A stretch of 64,000 nt of DNA from the NCBI GenBank assembly GCA_000720805.1, contig JODI01000034.1:62001-126000 (forward strand). Reading direction: 5' to 3'. Below are positions 7,961-17,862 of the stretch, piece by piece (position 1 is the stretch's first letter; each line of letters begins with the position of its first letter). Under the pieces are notes generated by a model that was not told the DNA's origin, did not search any database, and was given only the letters and a program-made list of their open reading frames with translations. The stretch is from Streptomyces violaceoruber (GTDB lineage: Bacteria; Actinomycetota; Actinomycetes; Streptomycetales; Streptomycetaceae). Position numbers and translations under genes: made by a program.

Positions 7961-8292
7961 GTAGTCGGCTCGCCGTAGTGGGCCGCGATGGGTGCGGCGT
8001 CGGGAGCCGGGCCGCGGCACAGTCGCAGGATGTTCGTCACGAGTACGGTGCCCTCGGGGCCGAGCGCCTGCCGGTAGCGGTCCATGACGACCGTCTCGCG
8101 GGACAGTACGGTGCGCGGTCCGCCTTCCGCCTGCCGGCGCTCCTGTATTCGGAAGGAAACCCGGTGGCGTCTCTGAATCAGCTCGATTATCTGCGCGTCG
8201 AGCTTGTCGATCTCTTGCCGGTCGATTTCTGTGGCGACGCGTCCATCGCCTTTAACGGCTTTCGCCGCTAATTCCCCCATGTGTTGCGTCAC
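7957..8292 (-). CDS. Chorismate mutase (AroQ-type)
   Basis: This 111-residue all-helical protein has the AroQ pattern: IDRQEIDKLDAQIIELIQRR (helix 1 with its conserved Arg), HRVSFRIQERR, and R-E-T-V-V-M-D-R-Y-R-Q-A in the later helices. It would convert chorismate to prephenate, the substrate of the prephenate-decarboxylase-like enzyme five genes downstream. It is the first gene of the operon. GTG 8292 follows AAGGGGT. Codon 8 is TTA (8269-8271), so translation should need the bldA tRNA. The first codons (GAA TTA GCG GCG AAA GCC GTT AAA) are less GC-rich than the neighbours. Confidence 0.9.
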   Translation of the reverse strand: MTQHMGELAAKAVKGDGRVATEIDRQEIDKLDAQIIELIQRRHRVSFRIQERRQAEGGPRTVLSRETVVMDRYRQALGPEGTVLVTNILRLCRGPAPDAAPIAAHYGEPTT

Positions 8293-8357
8293 GTACGCTG
8301 ACCCCTTCGGTTGCTCAGGAAGCGGAAGGATGGTTAGTCAGGTTCTTTGAGCATCGG

Positions 8358-8388
8358 ATTCTATTCACGCCCTCGCTCGCTGGCGCAA
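8358..8388 (-). promoter_or_regulatory. Weak candidate promoter for the chorismate-mutase operon
   Basis: On the minus strand TTGCGC (8383-8388) and TAGAAT (8358-8363) are separated by 19 bases, about 66 bases upstream of the chorismate mutase GTG. The -10 is good, but the -35 and the spacing are poor. Confidence 0.3.
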
Positions 8389-8560
8389 GAGTTCGAAGCC
8401 CCAATCTTGAATCATGAGACAGCGTCTGTGTGGCATCAGCATGCATTCGGCCGTTGCCGGGTTGTATCCGGCCACAGGGGCAGTTGTCGCCTCGTTCGAG
8501 TGTGCCTTCTGGTACTCCGGTCGCCCCTCGTGGCGGGGCGCGGGCCAAGCGCGTCCTGCT

Positions 8561-8640
8561 CAACCGGCACCGGTTGTCTGCCCGCCGGGGACTGATCGTC
8601 TCGGTGCCCGGGCGGGCACCGGAGTGACCACCGTGGTCAC
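8561..8640. promoter_or_regulatory. Cluster of three perfect inverted repeats between regulator and operon
   Basis: The 594-base gap 8293-8886 holds no convincing gene. It contains three perfect dyads: CAACCGG-CA-CCGGTTG (8561-8576), CGGTGCCCG-GG-CGGGCACCG (8602-8621) and GTGACCAC-C-GTGGTCAC (8624-8640). Their centres are about 43 and 20.5 bases apart, close to whole helical turns. A further imperfect CGCCCC/GGGGCG pair sits near 8522-8540. The middle one could be a terminator for the regulator gene; the outer ones look like operators. Confidence 0.5.
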
Positions 8641-8886
8641 GCGACTGGGCAAGAACTACGAGCAGCTGGGGCGGCGCAGGGCGCGGAGGGCCGAGGACGC
8701 CGGTCGCGAACGGCCGTCGGCGTCGGGGAATTCGGGCAGGGTCACGACAGGTCGCGGAGTGCGGCGGCGGGGCAGGTTGCCCACCACGCCCCGTCCGAAG
8801 TGGCCCGAAGAGGCCCCGCCCTCACCGACGGCCACCAAGACCTCCGCCAGGGCGTCGCGACGCCGCGGAGATCCATCAGAAGGGCC

Positions 8887-9600
8887 CTAGGACACCGGCC
8901 CCGACGTCGCCCCCCTCTCCGGCAACGCGTCCGACAACGGCCCGGCCCGGTCCAGCAACCCCGTCCGCGCCGCCAGCGCCGCCGCCTCCAGCCTCGAACC
9001 CACTCCCAGCTTCATCAGCACCCGCTGCACGTGCGTCCGCGCGGTGGACGGCGCTATCCCCATCCCCGCCGCGATCAGCCGGGTGTCCTCGCCGTCGGCC
9101 ACCCGGACCAGCACCTCGACCTCCCGAGGCGTGAGCATCTGCAGCAGGCGCTGGCCCTCGTCGTCCGGCTGGGCCGCGGGGTTCAGCAGTTCGCTGAACG
9201 CCCCTTGCAGCAGTTGCGGCGCCACCGCCGCCTCACCCGCCCGGGCCTTCATGATCGCGCGCTCGACCCCCTCTATGCGCTCGTCGTGCCGTACGTAGCC
9301 GGAGGCGCCCGCGGCGAAGGCTGCCGCGATCCCGCGCGGACTCGGGACCGGCCCCAGCACCAGCACGGCGACCTGCGGTCGCTCCCGCTTGATCCTCACC
9401 ACCGGATCGAACATCCCCGGCTCGGCCGGCGTGGCCGTTCCCAGCAGGCACACCTCCGGCGCCCGGCTGATCACCAGTTCCGCCGCACCCGCGGCAGGTG
9501 CCGCCGCGGCGAGCACCCGGTGCCCCCGCAGTTTCAACGCCGAGGCCAGCGCCTCGGCGAGCAGACGGTGGTCGTCGACCACCATGAGCCGCACTCCCAT
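8887..9600 (-). CDS. Orphan LuxR/NarL-type response regulator with degenerate receiver
   Basis: The call is 237 residues from ATG 9600, which has GGGGGG upstream; the longer in-frame start at 9696 adds a non-conserved leader. The N-terminus is receiver-like (RLMVVDDHRLLAEALASAL), and the C-terminus is a NarL-type HTH (LTPREVEVLVRVADGEDTRL, then IAAGMGIAPSTARTHVQRVL). The strand that should carry the phospho-acceptor Asp reads EVCLLGTATP, with Gly in place of Asp, so it probably acts without normal phosphorylation. No kinase is adjacent. It lies upstream of the chorismate-mutase operon on the same strand and could regulate it, although it could equally be a conserved core regulator. Confidence 0.85.
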   Translation of the reverse strand: MGVRLMVVDDHRLLAEALASALKLRGHRVLAAAAPAAGAAELVISRAPEVCLLGTATPAEPGMFDPVVRIKRERPQVAVLVLGPVPSPRGIAAAFAAGASGYVRHDERIEGVERAIMKARAGEAAVAPQLLQGAFSELLNPAAQPDDEGQRLLQMLTPREVEVLVRVADGEDTRLIAAGMGIAPSTARTHVQRVLMKLGVGSRLEAAALAARTGLLDRAGPLSDALPERGATSGPVS

Positions 9601-9858
9601 CGAGCAACCCCCCAGTTCCCCCAATGGATCTCCGTGGACCGACAGCGGCTGCCCACCGTGGAGGCCCACTGTGAATGCCCCACTATGGATGCCCACTGGT
9701 CCGAACGGACAGAAGCCCCCTCCCGGCTTCCCCCCGCCTTCATGCCCCCGGAAGCTACACGCTTGTTCGACGTTGCGCTTCCCCTACCGGTGAGAAGTGC
9801 CCCGGATCGACGTAATTTCTGGCTTTCCTCGCATTTGAAGGTGACGAGCGGTACGCGA

Positions 9859-9890
9859 CCGGCCCCGCCCCTGAGCAGGGGCGGGGCCGG
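9859..9890. terminator. Perfect 15-bp stem-loop downstream of PQQ-propeller gene
   Basis: CCGGCCCCGCCCCTG (9859-9873) pairs exactly with CAGGGGCGGGGCCGG (9876-9890) around a two-base loop. It lies 24 bases past the stop at 9914 and is a likely intrinsic terminator or 3' stabiliser. The rest of the 313-base gap 9601-9913 shows nothing else. Confidence 0.7.
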
Positions 9891-9913
9891 GTCCACCACA
9901 CAACCGACTCGGT

Positions 9914-11728
9914 TCAGCTCGCGCCGAACGCCAGCGCCAGATACTCCTTGTCCCTCGAGCTCCCCAGATCACTGGCGAACACCGCGGACATGTACAGACG
10001 CCCCTGCCCGTACCGGAACTCGGAGTAGGCCGGCGACATGCTGGTCTCCGCGTCCCGCACCGACTCGGTCGCCGGGTTCTCCAGCAGTTTCGTCTCCTTG
10101 AAGGAGCCGCCGTCGATGCTGACGATCTGGCCACCCTTGTCGTACGGCGGACGCTTGTACGCGAGGAGGTTGGTGCCGTCCATCCGCAACGGCATGATCG
10201 TGTAGTCCTCCCCCGCGTCGGCGCGCTGACCGATCTGCTTGCCGGTGGTGAGGTCGAGCGCGACGATCTCGTTGGTCTGGCTGAGCGCGCCGCCGCTGCC
10301 GTCGTGCTCCTCGGTCGGCAGGTAGAGCCGGTCGTTGCCGACCGCGATCTGGTGGCAGTCCTCGACCTTGGTGATGCCGTCGCAGCTGGCCGCGTACTGG
10401 TCGCTCGGCGCGGAGATGCGGGTGCGCAGCTTGCCGGTCTTGTTGTCGATGGAGAAGAAGTCCGAGATCCCGCTGCCGTCCTTCGCGGCCTCACCGACGT
10501 CGGCGGCCACGACCAGCGGATCGGTCGAGACGACACTGGCGTACGCGATGCCCTCGGACATCTTGTACTCGGTGATCACCTTGCCGGACTTCGGGTCGAT
10601 GGTCTGGATGTGCAGCTGGGGCGCGTCGTACGAACCGCAGCGCCGCACCGCGACCAGCTTCGCGCCGCCGCCGTACCCGGAGTCGTAGCAGGTGTCGGTC
10701 GGCTTCGGGGCCCACAGCTGCTTGCCGGTGGAGATGTCGAACGCGGCGCCGCCGTTGCTGCTGCCCACGGCGACCGTGTTCGCGCTGACGGTGACGTTGT
10801 TGAAGCTGATCGGCTCGTCACCGGCGGTGGCGGTCTTCGTCCACAGCTTCCTGCCCGCGTCGAGGTCGATCGCCGCGACCTGGCTGCAGCCGTGCGAAGG
10901 CTCGGTCTTGGTCGGCATCTCGGGCTGGTAGACGATCGCCGTCCGGTTGTCGCCGGTGGTGTGGTCGCTGCCCTGGCACACCGGACCGGGAAGTTTGATC
11001 GTCCACCGTTTGGTGCCCTTGTCGGGGTCGTAGCCGACGACCTCGGCGACGCCGCTCTTGGCGTACACCTTGTCGGTGAGCCAGGAGCCGTTCGTCGCGA
11101 TCGTGGTGTCCTTGGAGACCCGGGGCGCCGGGACCTGGAAGAGGACCTTGGAGGCGGTGTTCGCGGGCACCTTCTCCACCGGGTCGGTGGACGTCGTGCT
11201 GCCGCCGTCGCCGCCGGTGTCCTTGCCGTCGCCCTTGCCGGCATCCGTTCCACCGGTGCCGCCGGTGGAGTTCGCGGTGTCGTCCTTCTTGCCGCTGCCG
11301 CCATCGGAGGAGGCGTACCAGACGCCACCGCCGACGATCAGGGCGATCGCCACGACGGCGGACACGATGATCGCGAGCTGCGCGTTGACCTTCCCCTTGC
11401 CGCCCTGTCCGGGCGGCCCCGGCTGCGGCTGCAACGGCATGGTCGGCTGCGGATAGCCGTAGCCGGGCGGCTGGCCGTAGCCGGGCGGCTGGCCGTACGG
11501 GTTGGGCGCCTGACCGGGATGGCCGTAACCGGGGGGCGTCTGCGGGGGCTGCTGCTGCGGATAGCCGTACCCCGGAGGCGCCGGCGGCGGCTGCTGCGGG
11601 TAGCCGTATCCAGGAGGTGTCTGCGGCGGCTGACCCTGAGGCGGTTGCCCCACAGGCGGCCCGAAACCGCCCTGCTGCGGCGGCTGGTTGGGAGGTTGGT
11701 CAGGAGGCGGAGGAGGCGGCTGAGTCAT
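9914..11728 (-). CDS. Membrane-anchored PQQ-binding-like beta-propeller protein (first of two)
   Basis: This 604-residue protein has three parts. Residues 1-110 form a cytoplasmic Pro/Gly/Gln/Tyr-rich tail of PPGYGYPQQ-like units. One transmembrane helix follows (about 120-145, NAQLAIIVSAVVAIALIVGG). After a Ser/Thr/Gly-rich linker comes an extracellular beta-propeller with PQQ-like blades such as GSWLTDKVYAKSGVAEVVGY and AIDLDAGRKLWTKTA. No catalytic residues for a PQQ dehydrogenase are evident, so a binding or sensing role is more likely. ATG 11728 follows CGAGG. The gene lies 66 bases downstream of a close paralogue; the two form an operon of duplicated genes. Confidence 0.8.
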   Translation of the reverse strand: MTQPPPPPPDQPPNQPPQQGGFGPPVGQPPQGQPPQTPPGYGYPQQPPPAPPGYGYPQQQPPQTPPGYGHPGQAPNPYGQPPGYGQPPGYGYPQPTMPLQPQPGPPGQGGKGKVNAQLAIIVSAVVAIALIVGGGVWYASSDGGSGKKDDTANSTGGTGGTDAGKGDGKDTGGDGGSTTSTDPVEKVPANTASKVLFQVPAPRVSKDTTIATNGSWLTDKVYAKSGVAEVVGYDPDKGTKRWTIKLPGPVCQGSDHTTGDNRTAIVYQPEMPTKTEPSHGCSQVAAIDLDAGRKLWTKTATAGDEPISFNNVTVSANTVAVGSSNGGAAFDISTGKQLWAPKPTDTCYDSGYGGGAKLVAVRRCGSYDAPQLHIQTIDPKSGKVITEYKMSEGIAYASVVSTDPLVVAADVGEAAKDGSGISDFFSIDNKTGKLRTRISAPSDQYAASCDGITKVEDCHQIAVGNDRLYLPTEEHDGSGGALSQTNEIVALDLTTGKQIGQRADAGEDYTIMPLRMDGTNLLAYKRPPYDKGGQIVSIDGGSFKETKLLENPATESVRDAETSMSPAYSEFRYGQGRLYMSAVFASDLGSSRDKEYLALAFGAS

Positions 11729-11794
11729 GACGTGGGTACCTCGATGGCGGGGACGACGACAGACAGTCGAGAGACAACGAACGGGAGGAAACGG

Positions 11795-13765
11795 TCACTT
11801 GCCGTAGGCGAGCATCAACTTCTCCTTCGTGTCCTCGTTTCCGGACAGCCGCTTGGTCGAGAGGTAGAACCGCCCGTCGACCCAGTCGATGTCCTTCGAG
11901 TAGAAGCCGCTCTCGATCTGCGCGGTCCCCTGCGGGTTCTGCAGCAGCTTGGCCGGGGTGTGCCCGCTGCCGCCCGTCGCGATCGACACGATCCGGCCGC
12001 CCTCGGAGTACGACGGCTCCACATAGGCGATGAGCTTGCCGCCCTCGACCTTGACCGGGAGCATCGACTCGTCCGTCGGTGACTTGACGCGCCACTTCTC
12101 CTTGCCGGTGGCGAGGTTGACCGCGACGATCTCGTTCGGCCCGTTGGTCGCCTCGGTGGGCAGGTACAGCGTGTTCGCGTCGGCCGCGACGCCCTCGCAG
12201 CCCTGCAGGTCACTGGCGAGGAGGGCCAGGCCGCAGGAGGGGGCGAAGTCCTCGTCGAAGCGGACCTGGGAGCGGAAGGCACCGGTGGGGGTGAGGGTGG
12301 AGATGTTCCACGCCTTCTTGTCCTCGTTGGTGCTGTAGACGATCAGCGGGTCGACGGAGTAGATCCGCGAGACCGTCCACCCCTTGTCGAACTTCTGGGT
12401 CCACTTCGCCTTGCCGGTCACCGGATCCAGCTCCTGGACCTCGTCGTGCTCGGTGGCCTGGCCGGCGGCGCAGGACGAGACGGCGATCAGCCGGGCACCG
12501 CCCGCGAACGCGCCCGGGAAGCAGGCGCTGCCGTACCTCTTCTTGTCGAACAGCTTCTTGCCGGTACGGACGTCGTACGCGGTGCCGGACTGGGAACGGC
12601 CGACCATGAGGGTGTTGCCGCTGACGGTCAGTTCGATCTGGAGGGTGCTGTCGAACAGGGCGCCGTCCGCGACCTTGCCGGTCCAGCCCTTCTTCCCGGT
12701 GTTCAGGTCGATCTGCTGGAGCAGATTGCACTTGGCGCGGTCGCTGGTGCCGTTCATGTACGCGACGACGATCTTGTCGTCGGACGTCTTCTGCGGGGTG
12801 ACCCCGCAGATCTTCTGCGGGAAGGTGATGGGGTCCCAGGTCGGGGCACCGTCCCCGACGTTGTAGGCGACGAGCTGCTTGTACACCGCCTTCACCGCGG
12901 TCTTGTCGGTGATCCACATCCCGGGGGCCTCGGCGCCGTCGGCGGGCGCGTCGGGCGCCTCCTTGTACCAGAGCACCTTCGCCTCGCCGGCTTTCCGGCC
13001 CTCGTTGAGGTTCTCCGGGTCGTCGCCGCCGGCGCCGCTGCCGTCACCGGGGTTGACCGGGGCGTCGGTGGCGGTGGCGGTGGGCTTGGGGTCGTCGCTC
13101 TGCCGGGCGACCGGCTTCTTGTCGTCGTCACCGCCGCCGGTGACCGCGAACACGGTCCCGCCGATGACCAGCAGCGCGGCCACGGCGGCCCCGATGACGA
13201 GGGCGGTCTTCCCCTTGAGGCGGCCTCCCGAGCCGGCCGGCGGGGTGCCGGGCGCGCCCGGGAACTGGGGCTGCGGCGGATAGCCGTACCCCTGCGGCTG
13301 GGCGTACGGCCCCGACTGCTGCGGGTGCCCGTAGGGACCGGACTGACCGTGGGCTCCGGGCTGACCGTAGGGACCGGGCTGGGGCGGACCGTACGGCCCC
13401 GGCTGGGCGTACGGCCCCGGCTGGGCATAGGGCCCCGGCTGGGCGTACGGCCCGGGCTGGGCGTACGGCCCCGGCTGGGCGTACGGCCCGGGCTGGGCGT
13501 AGGGCCCCGACTGCGGGGCGGCGGGCGGCTCCGGGGCGGCGGGCGGCTGCTGCGGATACCCGTATCCGGGCTGCGGGACGCCGGACGGCGGCCCCTGCGG
13601 AGGCGGAGGCGGCGCCCCGAAGCCACCGCCCTGCGGCGGTGGCCCCTGCGGTGGTTGCGGTGGCTGCGGCGGTTGGTCCTGCGAGGCTCCCGATCCGCCC
13701 TGCGGCGGTTGGTCCTGCGGCGCTCCGAAGCCGCCCTGCGACGGCTGGTTGGGCGGCTGCGTCAT
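11795..13765 (-). CDS. Membrane-anchored PQQ-binding-like beta-propeller protein (second of two)
   Basis: This 656-residue protein has the same layout as the downstream paralogue: a Pro/Gly-rich tail, one transmembrane helix (TALVIGAAVAALLVIGGTVF), a charged linker, then propeller blades (MWITDKTAVKAV, LNTGKKGWTGKV, YDVRTGKKLFDKK, ATGKEKWRVKSP). The tail holds at least six uninterrupted PGPYAQ units, encoded by an 18-bp repeat around 13385-13512. ATG 13765 follows GGGGGAA, so the earlier in-frame start at 13789 is not used. Function is unknown; the architecture suggests an envelope-facing scaffold or sensor. Confidence 0.8.
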   Translation of the reverse strand: MTQPPNQPSQGGFGAPQDQPPQGGSGASQDQPPQPPQPPQGPPPQGGGFGAPPPPPQGPPSGVPQPGYGYPQQPPAAPEPPAAPQSGPYAQPGPYAQPGPYAQPGPYAQPGPYAQPGPYAQPGPYGPPQPGPYGQPGAHGQSGPYGHPQQSGPYAQPQGYGYPPQPQFPGAPGTPPAGSGGRLKGKTALVIGAAVAALLVIGGTVFAVTGGGDDDKKPVARQSDDPKPTATATDAPVNPGDGSGAGGDDPENLNEGRKAGEAKVLWYKEAPDAPADGAEAPGMWITDKTAVKAVYKQLVAYNVGDGAPTWDPITFPQKICGVTPQKTSDDKIVVAYMNGTSDRAKCNLLQQIDLNTGKKGWTGKVADGALFDSTLQIELTVSGNTLMVGRSQSGTAYDVRTGKKLFDKKRYGSACFPGAFAGGARLIAVSSCAAGQATEHDEVQELDPVTGKAKWTQKFDKGWTVSRIYSVDPLIVYSTNEDKKAWNISTLTPTGAFRSQVRFDEDFAPSCGLALLASDLQGCEGVAADANTLYLPTEATNGPNEIVAVNLATGKEKWRVKSPTDESMLPVKVEGGKLIAYVEPSYSEGGRIVSIATGGSGHTPAKLLQNPQGTAQIESGFYSKDIDWVDGRFYLSTKRLSGNEDTKEKLMLAYGK

Positions 13766-13886
13766 CAGCGCGTTCCCCCGTTCAATCACTGATTTTTAGC
13801 CACGCCCTGAGGTACGTAACGGACTCAGAGTCGTACTCAGAAAGATCTCAGACGGCTCTTTGTATCACTCGGGACCGACAACGCAC

Positions 13887-13927
13887 CGGGCCGGTTCCGC
13901 CCCTGTTCCCAAGGGAGAACCGGCCCG
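13887..13927. terminator. Stem-loop terminator after the ABC-F region / upstream of PQQ gene
   Basis: CGGGCCGGTTC (13887-13897) pairs with GAACCGGCCCG (13917-13927), with a small inner CCCT/AGGG pairing in the loop. It lies 33 bases past the ABC-F stop on the minus strand, as expected for a transcription terminator. Confidence 0.65.
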
Positions 13928-13959
13928 TGATGCCGTCGTTACGCGCCTTCACGCGCCCT

Positions 13960-15774
<1,815 letters not shown>

Positions 15775-15888
15775 TTCTCTCCTGACAGGGGGGACGATCG
15801 ACCCTCCAGGGTAGTCGCCGGGGCAGGCGGACATCCCCGGCCCACTCCCCGGCCGGCAGCGGGAGGCCGGCGGGAGGTCAGCCGGCGC

Positions 15889-16824
15889 TCAGGGCGCCGC
15901 CGGCACGGCCGCCGCGCCCGGGGTCACCACCGTCGCGCCCGGTACCGGCCCGAACGCCGTCCGCACCGTCCGGCAGGTGCCCGACGCCCGCAGCGCCTCG
16001 GCCACCTCCGCCGCCGACTCGGCCTCCCGTGCCAGGAACGCCGTGGTCGGCCCCGAGCCGGAGACCAGCGCGGCGAGGGCACCGGCGGCCCGGCCGGCCT
16101 CGAGGGTGTCGGCGAGCTCCGGGAACAGGGACAGGGCGGCGGGCTGGAGGTCGTTGGAGACGGCGGCGGCGAGTGCGTCCGGGTCACCCTTGGCGAGGGC
16201 GTCGAGCAGTTCCTGGGAGGCGACCGGTTCGGGCACGTCCAGGCCCTGGGCCAGCCGGTCGAACTCGCGGAACACGGCCGGCGTCGACAGCCCGCGCCCC
16301 GCCATCGCGAACACCCAGTGGAAGGTCCCGCCGACGTCGAGCGTGCGCAGCCGCTCCCCGCGCCCGGTGCCGAGCGCCGCCCCGCCAACCAGGCTGAACG
16401 GCACGTCGCTGCCCAACTCGGCGCAGATGTCGAGGAGTTCCTCGCGGGAGGCCCGCGTTCCCCACAGCGTGTCGCAGGCCAGCAGCGCCCCGGCGCCGTC
16501 CGCGCTGCCGCCCGCCATGCCGCCGGCCACCGGGATGTCCTTGGCGATGTGGATGTGGACGGCAGCCTCCGGGCCCGCCAGGCCATGGCGCTCCGCCAGC
16601 GCGAGCGCCGCCCGCGCCGCGAGGTTCGTACGGTCCAGGGGTACCTGGTCGGCGTCCGGACCCGCGCAGGTGACGCGCAGTTCGTCGGCCGGGGTCACCG
16701 TCACCTCGTCGTGGAGGCCGACCGCGAGGAAGACGTTGGCCAGGTCATGGAACCCGTCGGGCCGGGCGGCACCCACCGCGAGCTGGACATTGACCTTGGC
16801 GGGGACACGTACGGTGACGCTCAC
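15889..16824 (-). CDS. ispE: 4-diphosphocytidyl-2-C-methyl-D-erythritol kinase
   Basis: This 311-residue GHMP kinase phosphorylates CDP-methylerythritol in the MEP isoprenoid pathway. It starts [20 protein letters not shown], has the ATP loop [20 protein letters not shown] (near 105-125), and the later motifs [11 protein letters not shown] and [13 protein letters not shown]. The ORF begins at GTG 16824, overlapping the rsmA stop by four bases (GTGA), so the two are coupled, as in many actinobacteria. The length is normal for the family. Confidence 0.95.
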   Translation of the reverse strand: MSVTVRVPAKVNVQLAVGAARPDGFHDLANVFLAVGLHDEVTVTPADELRVTCAGPDADQVPLDRTNLAARAALALAERHGLAGPEAAVHIHIAKDIPVAGGMAGGSADGAGALLACDTLWGTRASREELLDICAELGSDVPFSLVGGAALGTGRGERLRTLDVGGTFHWVFAMAGRGLSTPAVFREFDRLAQGLDVPEPVASQELLDALAKGDPDALAAAVSNDLQPAALSLFPELADTLEAGRAAGALAALVSGSGPTTAFLAREAESAAEVAEALRASGTCRTVRTAFGPVPGATVVTPGAAAVPAAP

Positions 16825-17768
16825 TGCTGCCCGGGCTCCTTGTTCTCGGCGTTCCCGGCGTTCCCGGCGTTCCCGGCGTTCCCGGCGTTCCCGGTGTTCC
16901 CGGCGTTCCCGGCGTTCTCGGCGATGCGCGCGAACTCCTCCACCGTCAGGGCCTCCCCCCGCGCCTGCGGCGAGACCCCCGCGGCGTTCAGGGCCGCCTC
17001 GGCCGCCGCCGCGGAACCCGCCCAGCCGGCCAGCGCGGCCCGCAGGGTCTTGCGGCGCTGGGCGAAAGCGGCGTCCACGACGGCGAACACCTCGCGCCTC
17101 GACGCCGACGTCTTGATCGGCTCGGCCCGCCGCACCAGCGAGACGAGCCCGCTGTCGACGTTCGGCGCGGGCCAGAACACGGTGCGGCCGATGGACCCGG
17201 CCCGCTTGACCTCGGCGTACCAGTTGGCCTTCACGGACGGGACGCCGTACACCTTCGAACCGGGCGGTGCGGCGAGCCGGTCGGCGACCTCCGCCTGCAC
17301 CATCACGAGGGTGCGCTCGATGCTCGGGAAGGTCTCGAGCATGTGCAGCAGTACGGGTACGGCCACGTTGTACGGCAGGTTCGCCACCAGCGCGGTCGGG
17401 GGCGGGCCCGGCAGTTCGCTCACGTGCATCGCGTCGGAGTGCACCAGCGCGAACCGGTCCGCCCGCTGCGGCATCCGCGCCGCGACGGTCGCGGGCAGCG
17501 CCCCGGCCAGTACGTCGTCGATCTCGACGGCGACGACGCGGTCGGCCGCCTCCAGCAGCGCGAGGGTGAGCGAGCCGAGTCCCGGACCGACCTCCACCAC
17601 CACGTCGTCGGGCCGGACGCCGGCGGTACGGACGATACGGCGGACCGTGTTCGCGTCGATCACGAAGTTCTGACCGCGCTGCTTGGTGGGACGCACACCG
17701 AGCGCACCCGCGAGTTCACGGACGTCGGCGGGGCCGAGAAGGGCATCGGGGGCGGGGCTGCTGCTCAC
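16821..17768 (-). CDS. rsmA: 16S rRNA (adenine(1518/1519)-N6)-dimethyltransferase
   Basis: This 315-residue KsgA-family enzyme dimethylates A1518 and A1519 of 16S rRNA. Visible features are [19 protein letters not shown], the SAM-binding [18 protein letters not shown], the catalytic [11 protein letters not shown], and the [11 protein letters not shown] segment. GTG 17768 ([12 protein letters not shown]) is chosen because the reading upstream of it is low-complexity with no family match. No strong ribosome site is visible, so a leaderless start is possible. The C-terminus is extended by a Gly-Asn-Ala repeat tail encoded by a 9-bp minisatellite, which is not part of the family fold. Confidence 0.93.
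   Translation of the reverse strand: MSSSPAPDALLGPADVRELAGALGVRPTKQRGQNFVIDANTVRRIVRTAGVRPDDVVVEVGPGLGSLTLALLEAADRVVAVEIDDVLAGALPATVAARMPQRADRFALVHSDAMHVSELPGPPPTALVANLPYNVAVPVLLHMLETFPSIERTLVMVQAEVADRLAAPPGSKVYGVPSVKANWYAEVKRAGSIGRTVFWPAPNVDSGLVSLVRRAEPIKTSASRREVFAVVDAAFAQRRKTLRAALAGWAGSAAAAEAALNAAGVSPQARGEALTVEEFARIAENAGNAGNTGNAGNAGNAGNAGNAENKEPGQQ
16842..16922. repeat. Nine copies of a 9-bp unit inside rsmA
   Basis: The unit GTTCCCGGC is repeated nine times in tandem (first and last copies GTTCTCGGC, one copy ending GGT). Read on the minus strand it encodes the Gly-Asn-Ala repeats of the RsmA C-terminus. Units of nine bases keep the frame, so copy-number change would alter only tail length. 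Confidence 0.9.
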
Positions 17769-17862
17769 GGGACAAGGGTACGGGGGTGTACGGCATGTAC
17801 TCGGCGGGGTCACCGGCTTGCCCGGCACCGGGACCGGCACGACAGTCCCGCGGCGAGGACGC

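Noticed and set aside
8414..8890. 158-residue open frame in the gap before the operon
   Set aside because: Arg/Pro/Ala-rich low-complexity composition, no ribosome site, and it spans the inverted repeats.
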